Assembly (NCBI RefSeq): GCF_000327385.1
Contig: NW_008707761.1
Span: 331,727 to 395,726 of the forward strand
Length of the DNA: 64,000 bases
Reading direction: 5' to 3'
Source of the DNA: Lottia gigantea
Taxonomy: Eukaryota; Mollusca; Gastropoda; Lottiidae
Numbering within the stretch: position 1 is the first letter of the stretch; each line of letters begins with the position of its first letter. This document shows positions 21,401 to 32,700 of this stretch, one piece after another. The notes beneath the pieces were generated by a model. It ran no database searches and was not told the DNA's origin. It saw only the letters and a program-made list of their open reading frames with translations. The translations under genes were made by a program, and so were the position numbers.

Positions 21401-22044
21401 GCTTTACCCAGGTCTCGAGAAGGGGAGGGGCTTAAATAAATGTCAATCCGGACTTACATTGTCAGGCTGCAGATTGGAGTATCTCTGAATGTGGGATTTC
21501 AATTTACAAAATAGATTTATACAACTTGGACCTTACGTAAGAGTTGGATATATGAAATTCTAATGAAAAATACCCAATGCCATTCCCAAATATGTACAAC
21601 TGATTTTTTAATCCAAACGAAAATGATGCTCTTACAATCTACTTTATATTTCATTTAGCGTTATTTCTATTGCTGTTGTAACGTTGAAGATCCTCGACAG
21701 TTGGAAATAGATAGAAAAAAGTAATGCTTAAAAAAACCTCGTAGAATACTGCATGGCGTTAGTCCAATTAGATACAGAAGAGTAGGATTAAAAACTCCAT
21801 TCATTTCATTTCTATTGCTGCTAAAAATTAATTTTTTGTTATTTGATTAAAATTTACCTGTCTCTGATATCTGGTTGTCAGGTTTACTAGCACTGTCAGA
21901 ATGGTTTAATTTACTGTGGTCAGAGTCTGTAATAAATTCAGGTTGATCTCGGGGTTCAGACGCACCAGAGCCTAATATACTGTCTATAGAATGGGTAACT
22001 CGACCCTCACAATGTGACCCGGATTTCGGAACACTTAAATCCAT
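18409..22044 (-). CDS. Paired-like homeobox transcription factor, Isx-like, complete, four exons
   Basis: Exons (minus): 22044-21858, 19959-19799, 19140-19009 and 18705-18409. Phases match and give 258 residues. Residues 18-25 are HSIDSILG, an octapeptide/eh1-type Groucho-binding motif. The homeodomain spans 71-130 and contains [22 protein letters not shown] and [15 protein letters not shown], with Gln at position 50 and the usual intron between homeodomain positions 46 and 47. After it comes ERLGNFGG. Near the end (about 227-246) [18 protein letters not shown] is an OAR motif. Homeodomain and post-homeodomain residues resemble Isx ([17 protein letters not shown], and I/LGNLG after the domain) better than Rax, Arx or Alx as I recall them. 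It would bind TAAT-type palindromes in the nucleus. ATG 22044 is the first in frame. The Isx assignment is an inference; a tree is needed. Confidence 0.9.
18815..18865 (-). mobile_element. tRNA-like SINE head fragment
   Basis: Read on the minus strand it gives ctaggtgattaggtgctg, taggttcgaactctcctcaag: a B-box-like ggttcgaactc in a tRNA-like setting. The same head, also reversed, is at 33455-33525. It lies in intron 3 of the homeobox gene. Confidence 0.55.
19228..19591. mobile_element. MITE family B, complete copy in homeobox intron 2
   Basis: Inverted ends AGATGGGTTCC... and ...GGAAACCCATCT. The middle shares cacatgtccataat, ccagcagaattcc, gtgaccgatcaagaaaggtc and aaaaagtctttttttttg with copies at 45901 and 57292. 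Flanks CTAA and TTAT are imperfect for a TTAA target site. Confidence 0.88.
20130..20355. repeat. 17/13-bp minisatellite in homeobox intron 1
   Basis: Mixed units of acaaacatttcgtcagt and acatttcgctagt, about 15 in total, roughly 170 bp upstream of the exon 2 acceptor on the gene strand. Confidence 0.9.
20588..20748. mobile_element. MITE family A, short form, with TTAA duplication
   Basis: Ends AGGGATTGTAAAGAGGTTTT and its complement (aaaacttctttacaatctat) are flanked by TTAA at 20584-20587 and 20749-20752. It is an internally deleted palindrome: the central tgacgtca region present in longer copies is missing. Confidence 0.85.
21204..21340. mobile_element. MITE family A, left-half copy
   Basis: Begins gagattgtaaagaggttt and continues through gacactgatagcatcaattt, acaccattctaattttcaa and ccactaaaactaggtgtttg. 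The right half is missing. It lies in intron 1 of the homeobox gene. Confidence 0.8.
21700..21805 (-). mobile_element. Family C fragment (reverse)
   Basis: Contains gcatggcgtt, agtaggattaaaaactccattcattt-like sequence equivalent to the reverse of gaatggagttttacgtccta, ending in catttcatttc. A rearranged or diverged copy. Confidence 0.6.
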
Positions 22045-23080
22045 TTTTCACAAGTTTCTTTTCAATTCGGTTATATCTCAAATTCATAAAAATATTTTGA
22101 ATAATTATTCGTTAAAAATTCTCTTAATTCTTAAAAAGACATTTTCCGATATCGATGAAGAAAAAACCAAAACTTTGTCCACATTTATCTCTTAATGATG
22201 ATTCCCATTAGATGTGTTTAAAGTTATTTTGTCTCCAGTCAATGATAATAATCTTTGTAAGATAAATCATAATAATATTCATCACTGATTTTTCTGCTCT
22301 CAAAATCTGGATTTCGTAATGAATTTTGACACAAATTAAAAAATATATATATTAAATATATCTATTCTTTAAAGCACACTTTTCCCGAAATTTGTCACTT
22401 TTCTGTCCACACTTTTCTGTTGTTTCCAATTCAGTTTGTTTGTGATAGATTATCTTAAATCTTGTATTTGTTCTGAATTATTTTCCACCGTTGTCACGAT
22501 AAACAATTCCCATCACAATAACTCCAAATATTCAGTCCCTTTCAATAAAGCATGTTTTAAAACATTCAACTTAACAAAATATAATTTTTTAAATAATTTT
22601 CTCAGTTTTTTAAGATGGTCACATTTTCCTCAAGAGAACAGATCAAAATAAAACTTCCAGAGTTTTAATCTTTTATGAGAAACTGAACGACATTCTAAAC
22701 ACACCTGGGCAAAATAACAAGACTTTTGATTTCGTTCCTAATTTCTCATTAATAAGTGAAATTGAAAGACAAAAGAAAGATATTAAATTATAATTGATAA
22801 GAATTGAATAATCGGTATCTGATTGGCTGTCAGCTGTGAGTTATTGATGATATATACCACCTGTTAACCAATCAAATCACGGTATTATTGATAAAGCACG
22901 GAGTATATTGGTTTTTATCGAGATATTAATATCTAGCTTATTACTTACTCTTCAAATATTCTCATAATCGAAATCTCACGATTGCCTCTCGTAAAATTTC
23001 AATAAATTGTCATTAACTATAGTAGTATACAGGGGTTTATAGTCTATACTTGGTCGCCGTTAGAAGCCTGTCTCTGTCTC
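22045..23080. other. Upstream region of the homeobox gene
   Basis: AT-rich non-coding DNA directly 5' of the homeobox start; it presumably contains its promoter. A short inverted repeat is visible at about 22808-22890 (aatcggtatctgattggctg against accaatcaaatcacggtatt). No TATA box or exon could be assigned. Confidence 0.5.
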
Positions 23081-23084
23081 AAAA

Positions 23085-23120
23085 ATACTAGGACGTAAAA
23101 CTCCATTCTTCATTAAGGCA
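23085..23120 (-). mobile_element. Very short family C fragment
   Basis: Contains actaggacgtaaaactccat followed by tc, the reverse of the family C 5' end. Directly followed by the 51-bp array. Confidence 0.6.
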
Positions 23121-23131
23121 ATATGATATAG

Positions 23132-23485
23132 ACTATTTTAACAGTGGTATTACTATATCACTCTACAATTGATGTATTGAGCACTATTTTAACAGTGATA
23201 TTTCTATATCGCTCTATAATTGATATATTGAGCACTATTTTAACAGTAGTATTTCTATATCGCTCTACATTTGATGTATTGAACACTATTTTAACAGTGG
23301 TATTTCTATATCACTCTACAATTGATGTATTGAACACTATTTTAACAGTGGTTTTACTATATCACTCTACAATTGATGTATTGAGCACTATTTTAACAGT
23401 GGTATTTCTATATCACTCTACAATTGATGTATTGAACACTATTTTAACAGTGGTATTTCTATATCACTCTACAATTGATGTATCG
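23132..23485 (+). repeat. 51-bp minisatellite, 7 copies
   Basis: Units contain actattttaacagtggtatt, tctatatcactctacaattg and atgtattgaac. The 51-bp length keeps one frame open (YHSTIDVLSTILTVV repeats), which is not evidence for a gene. Monomers of the same unit stand alone at 47641-47725 and 62120-62155. Confidence 0.95.
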
Positions 23486-24554
23486 TTGAAATTAATAAAT
23501 ATTCTAGAAGTATCATTATATTCCTGATGACGATGTGAGAACCAAATCAAAACGTTGAAAGTAATAAAGTTTCTAGAAGTATCTGTCCCTAATAATTGTC
23601 TTATTTATGTATAAGTTGAGTTTCTAATATTCCATAGAAGGATTCGTAGTAATAATAACTGGTGTAGATATGAAATTATCATCGAACCTGCAATTAATCT
23701 AATTAACTTTCTGGTTTGATCCTGATCTAATTAGCTTTGATTAATTAATTAACAAATTATCCCGTCTAATCAAAGACAGGTGATTTTCTCTTTTCTTTCA
23801 ACTCGCACCTGGGGTCATGAGTCCATGCCTACATCCCTCAGGCATGTGAAACGTCAATTTTGAAGGGAAAATTAGGCTCTCTTAATGCTCCAAATTAATC
23901 TCAGGCCGTCTTCTGGGGATCTATGCCAAATTTACAATTCGAATCACAATACCTTAAGAAAAAGTTATAAAAATTTGAAACTAAAAAACAATGGGAATAG
24001 GATCAGCAGACGGATATTAGGATTGGAAGCCAATAAAAGACGAGTTGAATTAAACCATTAAACAGGTGTGATATAAAGGGTTAATATTATCAGAGAGGGT
24101 TAATATTATCAGTATTAAGCGTGATTAAGAGTCTGTTAGTTATATCTTTATTAATATGTGATATGAGCTTCAAGTACTCTTTGTAGTCTATACTTCTTAA
24201 TATACCTTGTTAAAACTTAGTATCCCCGACCCCCACGTCGCTAGCCCTATCCTTACCGGGTAGGATTTAAGTTCCCTGGATGCAGACAGCTGAAATTGGG
24301 ACCTTACCAACTGCAAAACAAACAATTGGGAGACCGTACTCGTCAAGAGTTCGAGAGAGGTTTGTGCAATTTTGCCTTTGCCTTGAATAGAAACGCCTTA
24401 AGGAATGACACGATTTGATTAATAAAGTGTAAGAGTTCAATTTGACTCATCTTCCCAGTATCAAGCTATTACGAACTCCGTCTTATACCTTGACATTATT
24501 AGTCACAATCAAATCTCTGCATTCCATGGTACAAAAAGATGACTATTGCAGTCG

Positions 24555-24690
24555 AGGTATAAGACGAAGTTTGTAATAGCTTGACATTGTTAAGACGAAG
24601 TTTGTAATAGCTTGACATTGTGAAGATGAAGTTTGTAATAGCTTGACATTGTTAAGACGAATTTGTAATAACTTGACATTGTGAAGATGG
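24555..24690. repeat. 31-bp minisatellite, about 4 copies
   Basis: Units of gaagtttgtaatagcttgac plus attgttaagac. Related single copies (cgtaatagtttgacattgtg near 27118; tagcttaacattgcgacga near 38096) occur elsewhere. Confidence 0.85.
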
Positions 24691-25049
24691 ATACGACACG
24701 ATGAAGCAGAAAGCGTTAGCACTCCCCATTCCACTGTTCACCATAATATACAGTAAATGCAATTTTAAGCAAGCAATGACAGCAAGTGTAAAACCCATCT
24801 TTGATATTCTAATTTATTTAGCCTATTATCTCTAGATATACCATAAACATCAGTTTAATATAACTCTTTACACCCTTAATTATCTCCACTTACATCTCCT
24901 CGAACTCCTTCTATTGATGATCTATAGATAGGGTAGGGAGTATAGTAGGGGTCATTATTTCTCTCGTATTTAATCATATTGTTTAATATCAGAGATTAGA
25001 GAGAAGTATTGATGTTTACATAGTTCTAAAGTTGTTAACTTCTTTCAGT

Positions 25050-25372
25050 GAGATATTCATATAGCCTGGCACGGGAACGGAGAGATATTCATATAGCCTT
25101 GCACGGGAACGGAGAGATATTCATATAGCCTGACACGAGAACGGAGAGATATTCATATAGCCTTGCACGAGAACGGAGAGATATTCATATAGCCTGGCAC
25201 GAGAACGGAGAGATATTCATATAGCCTGGCACGGGAACGGAGAGATATTCATATAGCCTGTCACGGGAACGGAGAGATATTCATATAGCCTGACACGGGA
25301 ACGGAGAGATATTCATATAGCCTGGCACGGGAACGGAGAGATATTCATATAGCCTGGCACGGGAATGGAGAG
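25050..25372. repeat. 32-bp minisatellite, 10 copies
   Basis: Units of gagatattcatatagcctgg plus cacgggaacgga. Variants are limited to the dinucleotide before cacg and gggaac/gagaac. Confidence 0.95.
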
Positions 25373-25724
25373 GGATTCAAAGGGACCTTCCGCTTTTTTT
25401 GTAGGTCGAAAAATGTTCAATTCGAGATAAAATGTTGAAAATCTACTGTTCTTATTAAATATTGATTTGAATATGTCTGTCAAATGTGAATAATTATCAG
25501 AATAGCTTCAACGATGTACTTGGCATTTAAATTTTACGAATCCGTCTCATCCGCAAATACAGCCAATCATAGTCCTGGTTTATACACGTAGCCATATTGT
25601 TTACATTCTTTCTTCCAAAAGTTTCACTCGCGTACAATAAAAACTAAACATTGCATTTACTAACTTTCGTGTTACAGTGCCTATTTATGTCAAGGTATGC
25701 GATGCGATGGATTTTGTAACGTAT

Positions 25725-26325
25725 CGTAGTCCTGTATCTTGATAAGTATCGTATTGTAGCCCTTGTATCGAGATAAATATCATATCGTTTCTCTGCGTCG
25801 TGATACGTGGCAATTCGGATCCCCTGTATCGTGATACGTATCGTATTGTAGGCCCTATGTCGTGTCGCAATTCGGATCCCCTGTATCGTGATACGTATCG
25901 TATTGTAGGCCCTATGTCGTGTCGCAATTCGGAGCCCGTGTATAGTGATACGTATCGTATTGTAGGCCCTATGTCGTGTCGCAATTCGGAGCCCGTGTAT
26001 AGTGATACATATCATATCGTAACCGTGTATCGTGATTCGTATAAAATCGTAGTACCTGTATCGTCATACGTATCATATCGTAGCCCTGTATCGTGATACC
26101 TACCATATCGTACCCCTGTATCGTGATGCGTACCATATCGTACCCCTCTATCGTGATACGTATCATATCGTATCTCTGTATCGTGATACGTACCATATCG
26201 TACCCCTGTATCGTGATACGTACCATATCGTACCCCTCTATCGTGATACGTATCATATCGTATCTCTGTATCGTGATACGTACCATATCGTTGCCCTGTA
26301 TCGTGATACGTACCATATCGTGGCA
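25725..26325. repeat. Compound 30/60-bp minisatellite rich in palindromes
   Basis: The left part has 60-bp units (atcgtgatacgtatcgtatt, gtaggccctatgtcgtgtcg, caattcggatcccctgt). The right part has 30-bp units (tatcgtgatacgtaccatat, cgtacccctg). Each carries forms of the palindrome GATACGTATC. It opens long spurious frames on both strands. Confidence 0.95.
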
Positions 26326-26543
26326 TGGTTTGCAATTGCAAAAACTAAATGGCAGTTTGTCTACATTCTATAAATCTCAGATTGATCTGAAGATTTCAAT
26401 TTTATCTCCACATTTTATATATCTGAATTATAATTGGATGTACAGTGCTTCCACAATATAAAACATAAACTTTTGACAGTCAACAAAATTCTTAGTCTCT
26501 TTAACTCCAACCCATAGACAGTCACTTTGAAATTCTAGCTTAC

Positions 26544-26569
26544 CACGTGTCTCCTCTCTTGTATATAAA
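26544..26569 (+). promoter_or_regulatory. Candidate core promoter of the PAN-like gene: E-box and TATA box
   Basis: CACGTG at 26544-26549 and TATATAAA at 26562-26569. The TATA box lies 47 bp upstream of the ATG at 26616, which leaves room for a short 5' UTR starting near 26590. Confidence 0.6.
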
Positions 26570-26615
26570 CCTAATAAAATTAACTTCCTACTCACAACTC
26601 TATCAAGAAGACAAT

Positions 26616-27613
26616 ATGACTTTCATTTCTATTTTGATGCTGGTAATTATTTTACCGTGTGTTGTTTCTCTACAAATTCTCAGCCCTAGATTTCCTTCAC
26701 CCATTAGAAAGGCTGTTGATGGAGAAAAAAAAGGTAAAATTTTTCATTAATAATCTAGAAATTATATGATATAGTCTAAGGCGCATCTTTAGGATGGAGA
26801 CATTTTGTGCATGGCCTAGTTTGTTTGGAACTATTCTCTTTTAGGGAGTAAACGTTGCAACTGTGTACTAATGACAAAGTTACGAAAGTACAGGGACAGG
26901 ACTTAAAGTTCTTAAATGTAAATTAGCGAGACCATTTCCAGATTCCAAATCTAAGTACTAGTACTAATAGAGGATAGTCTGAGACTATGGAGATATCAGA
27001 GACTTTTCTGACTCATTTTAAACTACGTTTTATGCTAAACAAGAGGTTAACGAGTACAACATCTTGACAATGAACATCGTCTTATACCTTGACTACTATA
27101 GCCACCTATCTTGAAGATCGTAATAGTTTGACATTGTGCAGACGAGGGTACAGTGACCCACTATGATTGATGATGACAGTTTATAGTAAAAAAAAAACAG
27201 CCACAGAAAGTTGTTTGAATATAACAAATCTAAATGTCAGTTTTATGTCTATTTCAGATTGTTTTACGACTGCTGCATTTCGCACGAATGTGAGAAATCG
27301 TTATTCTAAAATTAGGTCTGAAATAAGCTCCAAGAATTGTACAAAATTGTGTAAGAACGATACCAAATGTGGCACGTCTGTGCATATTGCTTCTGGTCAC
27401 TACAAAGGATGTTATCTTTTTTTGAAACCAGCCTTTTCTAGGACATATGGAACAACGTTTGAAGATTGTAAAAAACAATGTCTGGCAATAGATGCTTGTA
27501 AATCATTTTTATTATATTATTCCTGTACCTTGTTTAACGTTCCGTACAGTGAAATACCACAAGCTCAAATCGAAATGAAAATAAATTCGACAATAGTAGA
27601 TAGAATCTGCTAG
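26616..27613 (+). CDS. Small secreted cysteine-rich protein with a PAN/Apple-like domain
   Basis: Two exons, 26616-26733 and 27258-27613, joined in phase 1, give 157 residues. Residues 1-18 (MTFISILMLVIILPCVVS) form a signal peptide. The mature part has ten cysteines at about 41, 67, 71, 77, 91, 110, 114, 120, 129 and 157. The core FEDCKKQCLAIDACKSFLL, a short gap, then YSCTLFN matches the PAN/Apple pattern C-x3-C-x5-C with a closing C-x-LF, seen in many secreted invertebrate proteins that bind protein or carbohydrate. There is no transmembrane segment after the signal, so it should be exported. A TATA box lies just upstream, and the gene stands alone between satellite blocks. The exact role is unknown; a lineage-specific secreted factor is the most that can be said. 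Confidence 0.8.
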
Positions 27614-27654
27614 GGAAGAATTTTGAGAAATTACCGAACCCTTCAACACACTTC

Positions 27655-27762
27655 CCTAACCCCACCCTAACCCAGCTCTACCCAATCCTAACCCTAACCC
27701 AACCCTAACCCTAACCCTAACCTAGCTCTAACCTAACCCTAACTCTAACCCTACATGCCTGG
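27655..27762 (+). repeat. Interstitial telomere-like tract (TAACCC/CCCTAA variants)
   Basis: About 100 bp of ccctaa-type hexamers with degenerate units (taacccaaccctaacc, agctctaacctaacc). It corresponds to TTAGGG on the other strand, the animal telomere repeat. It begins about 40 bp after the PAN-like gene stop. Confidence 0.85.
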
Positions 27763-28087
27763 GTCTGTGCTTTCGTAACATTGCTTAACTGCAATGTTAC
27801 AACCTAAAATTCCTAACCCTTAAACACCCTTCCCTCTCTATATTGTACCAGTAGTGACAGTTTAATAAGATTCCAAACTGTAACTAAAATTGGCATATTT
27901 TATTATTTCTGATATTATCTTTGTTTCTACTGTTTTTATTTCTTATTGTAGACACACTAGGTGTCGTTTTTTCATTCTAAAGTCTTGTATGTACTGGAAA
28001 TTGAGCTTGTTATATTAATCTAATAAATTCTTTTAACATGAAGATGTTTGTCTATTGTAAAATATATAAATTCATTTTACCTCTATA

Positions 28088-28302
28088 ATCACTTTTAATA
28101 TCGAGGTCGTATAAAGGGTCCACTTCAATATCGAGGTCGTATAAAGGGCTCACTTCAATATCGAGGTCGTATAAAGGGCTCACTTTAATATCGAGGTCGT
28201 ATAAAGGGCTCACTTCAATATCGAGGTCGTATAAAGGGTTCACTTTAATATCGAAGTCGTATAAAGGGCTCACTTCAATATCGAGGTCGTATAAAGGGTC
28301 CA
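28088..28302. repeat. 30-bp minisatellite, 7 copies
   Basis: Units of cttcaatatcgaggtcgtat plus aaagggctca. Directly adjoins the next array with almost no spacer. Confidence 0.95.
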
Positions 28303-29083
28303 TAGGGGGGTGGCACAATGGTGTTCTGATGAACTATGAGATGGTGGGTGGTACAATGGTGTTCTGATGCACTATGAGATGGTGGGTGGTACAATGGTGT
28401 TCTGATGAACTATGATATGGTGGGTAGTACAATGGTGTTCTGATGAACTATGAGATGGTGGATGGTACAATGGTGTTCTGATGAACTATGAGATAGTGGG
28501 TGGCACAATGGTGTTCTGATGAACTATGAGATAGTGGGTGGCACAATGGTGTTCTGATGAACTATGAGATAGAGGGTGGTACAATGGTGTTCTGATGAAC
28601 TATGAGATAGTGGGTGGTACAATGGTGTTCTGATGAACTATGAGATAGTAGGTGGTACAATGTTGTTCTGATGAAATATGAGATAGTGGGTGGTACAATG
28701 GTGTTCTGATGAACTATGAGATGGTGGGTGGCACAATGGTGTTCTGATGAACTATGAGATAGTGGGTGGTACAATGGTGTTCTGATGAAATATGAGATCG
28801 TGGGTGGTACAATGGTGTTCTGATGAACTATGAGATGGTGGGTGGCACAATGGTGTTCTGATGAACTATGAGATAGTGGGTGGTACAATGGTGTTCTGAT
28901 GAACTATGAGATGGTGGGTGGCACAATGGTGTTCTGATGAACTATGAGATGGTGGGTGGTACAATGGTGTTCTGATGAACTATGAGATAGTGGGTGGTAC
29001 AATGGTGTTCTGATGAACTATGAGATGGTGGGTGGTACAATGGTGTTCTGATGCACTATGAGATGGTGGGTGGCATAATGGGT
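28303..29083. repeat. 38-bp minisatellite, about 20 copies
   Basis: Units of ggtggtacaatggtgttctg plus atgaactatgagatagtg. Three units (114 bp) restore frame, which yields an open minus-strand frame of HHLIVHQNTIVPP repeats; judged spurious. Confidence 0.95.
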
Positions 29084-29790
29084 GTTCACAGGCAATTCTT
29101 TACCTATGTTAGCTGTAAGAAGATTGAAAGGGGGTGTGGGCAAAACGGCCCGAGCCTCAGTTTAAGTTATATCTTGTCATAAACTCAAGGGCACACGCAA
29201 GACTCTAATCGGCGACAAAAATCTCGGACCAAGACTGAGTGCCCGCACCTTAGGCCAATGAATCCGCCAATCAAATGAATTGGTTGGAAATTTGGACAAG
29301 AGAATTGAAGACACCGGACACAAAACGGCAGATCTCCTCATCAGTAGTATTTCTATAAATCATAGTAGACCGAGTATGAAACTCCCTACCCCATCTCCAA
29401 CCTCACTGATCCCCATCCCCTCTGATTAAGTCTCCTACGCCTGTAAGCTCTTCATTGTTTTTCCAAATTCAAATCAAAGGAATCATATATATAACATTTT
29501 TGATTAACAAACTTTTAATATTAACAGATATTGTACAAGGGGCATAACTCTATTTAACCACCAAAATTTGTAAAATTCAAAATTGGTCCTCCATATATTT
29601 TGTTTTTTTTTTTGCTCATGTTATAACGAACCATAATAATGTTGGTAAATAGGCAAACTGTCTAGCGTCCATTACGGTCAATTCAATATACGGAGCCGTC
29701 CATTTTCAATCATTTTACATCAAGATAATGTTGAAATTACTGGCCACTTTATTAATATCAAAACAAAATAAAAACAGTATAATAAGTTGA
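29084..29790. other. Unassigned spacer upstream of the ISYNA1 stop
   Basis: Unique-looking AT-rich DNA with no exon-like frame. The end of the ISYNA1 transcript should lie here on the minus strand; a reverse ttttatt (29766-29772, AATAAAA on the gene strand) lies close to the stop. Confidence 0.4.
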
Positions 29791-32700
29791 CTACATATCA
29801 ACGTCACTGCTACTGTTGCTAGAAGTCGGACTGGCGTCCATGCTGATCTTGGGAGAACCGTCACGTGTTCTCTTCTTACCAATATGATTGGTTGTAGATG
29901 ATGACGTAATAATCTCGTGCTTATGTTCTAACATCATGTGATTGACAGGGGCCAATCCAATACAAGCTCTTAGAACGTTTTCAATACATGCACGTTGTCT
30001 GAATAAAGCATTGACGACAGGAGTTCCACGAGGAACTAATGGAGCCTTGCATAGAAAACTCAGAATTGATAGGACAGAGTTGAATCTTTGAAAATCTTCG
30101 TCGCCTTCAACTTTAAACTGAATTCTCTCACAGATTTCGGCTAGTACGATCAAGTCTATAATTAGAGGTGAAGCGAGTAAGGAATCTTCACATGTATTAT
30201 GAAGAACTATAGTGTTGGTACCTCCCATCATTATCTCAGAAGTATATTCGTCCATTGCTCTCTTGCTGTCACCTACATATGGTACGTATTTAATAACAAC
30301 ACAGTGATCAGGCTTCTCGTCTTTCTCAAACAGTATTTTATTCGAGGCTACCATATCGTCCACAACATTGCTCTTTGATATCTGTAAATATAAAGATATA
30401 CTTTGTTTAAATATAGAGATATACTTTGTTTAAATATAGAGATATACTTTGTGTAAATATAAAGATATACTTTGTGTAAATATAAAGATATACTTTGTGT
30501 AAATATGAAGATATACTTTGTGTAAATATAAAGATATACTTTGTGTAAATATAAAGATATACTTTGTGTAAATATAAAGATATACTTTGTTTAAATATGA
30601 AGATATACTTTGTGTAAATATGAAGATATACTTTGTGTAAATATAAAGATATACTTTGTTTAAATATAGAGATATACTTTGTGTAAATATAAAGATATAC
30701 TTTGTGTAAATATAAAGATATACTTTGTTTAAATATGAAGATATACTTTGTGTAAATATGAAGATATACTTTGTGTAAATATAAAGATATACTTTGTTTA
30801 AATATAAAGATATACTTTGTGTAAATATAAAGATATACTTTGTTTAAATATAAAGATATACTTTGTGTAAATATAAAGATATACTTTGTTTAAATATAAA
30901 GATATACTTTGTGTAAATATAAAGATATACTTTGTGTAAATATAAAGATATACTTTGTGTAAATATAAAGATATACTTTGTTTAAATATAGAGATATACT
31001 TTGTTTAAATATAGAGATATACTTTGTGTAAATATAAAGATATACTTTGTGTAAATATAAAGATATACTTTGTGTAAATATAAAGATATACTTTGTGTAA
31101 ATATAAAGATATACTTTGTGTAAATATAAAGATATACTTTGTGTAAATATAAAGATATACTTTGTGTAAATATAAAGATATACTTTGTGTAAATATAAAG
31201 ATATACTTTGTGTAAATATAAAGATATACTTTGTGTAAATATAAAGATATACTTTGTGTAAATATAAAGATATACTTTGTGTAAATATAAAGATATACTT
31301 TGTGTAAATATAAAGATATACTTTGTGTAAATATAAAGATATACTTTGTGTAAATATAAAGATATACTTTGTGTAAATATAAAGATATACTTTGTGTAAA
31401 TATAAAGATATACTTTGTGTAAATATAAAGATATACTTTGTTTAAATATAAAGATATACTTTGTGTAAATATCATCTGTCAATAATAACCTAGAGATGTA
31501 TCGCAGATGCGTAAAATTGTATCCTCCACTGGATACCTCATTTAAAGGGAAGTAATTCTTGGCTCTTCAATAGAATTCCATTGTGTTCTGAATGTAGAGA
31601 AATCTCAACTTACCTCTTTTGATCTGAATGTTTGTGGTGCGGAGAGATTTTTACCATCATTATTACCGAGATGATTATAACTGACAATAGACACTGGTTT
31701 TATACCAGCTGATACTAGGAAATCAACCAAAACTGACTTTATCTTCGTTTGTCCAGACTTAAAATCATCACCAGCTATGAAGACTTTTCTTTTTTCAGCA
31801 AGTTCTAGAACTCCGGGTACAAAAGTGTTCTGCGGAGATCCATTTATGTATGTAACGCCCTCTAGGATTGAAGCAACGGCGAATAATGTCGATGGTGAGA
31901 TTTCACTCTCTTCAGCTCTGATAGCATTGGATAAATGGTCCCACGTGTCATTCAAACCGGTTATGACGTTACTGAATCGTTCAGTATTAGCTGTCCACAA
32001 GATAATGACCTTGTCGACGCCACTAGATTCTTTAAAGTCTCGAATGTCCTTTCGAATTTGGTCCACCATTTGACTTTTGGTTCCTTCCAAAACATTGTCA
32101 GCTCTATCAGATTGGTTGGCAGCTATAAAGTCGGGAAAATAGATAGATGGTCGGGGTTTGAGGTCTTTGAGGTGAGGTTGTAGTTGTTCTTGTAGGTTGT
32201 AATCCAACACTTTAGCCCGTGACATACTGTCAGCTAGGTTTAAACCGGAAATATCCCATCCTGAAAGATAAAAGTATGAAAATAAATGAAATGGAGAAAT
32301 ATCTCATCTTCGTCTGGTATCTTGTTGGAATTCACGAGTACGGTGGAATCAATTGGTCTACTCTCTATCTATTTCAAACTAAGTCTCTATCTTTACCGCC
32401 ATTCGCGGTGGCTCAACTACCATAGGGGCTGGTTTAACCAAGTCTACGGGGCCCCCCTTACTAAAAATATCAACAGGCGTTAATTGATTTACAGAGGGGT
32501 CTCGGAATGCAGGAGAGGGAATGTTAAATATAAATTTCTCCGGGGGAGGGGACCTGACCTACTTCGTACTCGGATCTAAATAGGCAGTATTTCCTTTTCC
32601 TAACTAAATGATCGTTTCCATTATGGCGGAAACCTTTCTGTCTGCTGTCGAATTTAGCCAATCCAAGCTTGGAATTCCAAACTTAAAACTGAAAGACAAA

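Noticed and set aside
23144-23527. Hydrophobic repeat protein (STIDVLSTILTVVFLYH)
   Set aside because: 51-bp minisatellite, 17 codons per unit; no other coding evidence.
25644-26461. Open frames on both strands across the GATACGTATC array
   Set aside because: Unit lengths of 30 and 60 keep frames open on both strands at once.
28052-28888. Minus-strand repeat frames (SPLYDLDIEV; HHLIVHQNTIVPP)
   Set aside because: Explained by the 30-bp and 38-bp arrays.
30982-31482. Two overlapping minus-strand frames of [20 protein letters not shown]
   Set aside because: 23-bp ISYNA1 intron array; overlapping frames confirm low complexity.
32219-32483. Small forward frames just downstream of the ISYNA1 exon 2 acceptor
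   Set aside because: Antisense to the ISYNA1 exon edge and intron; no family resemblance.
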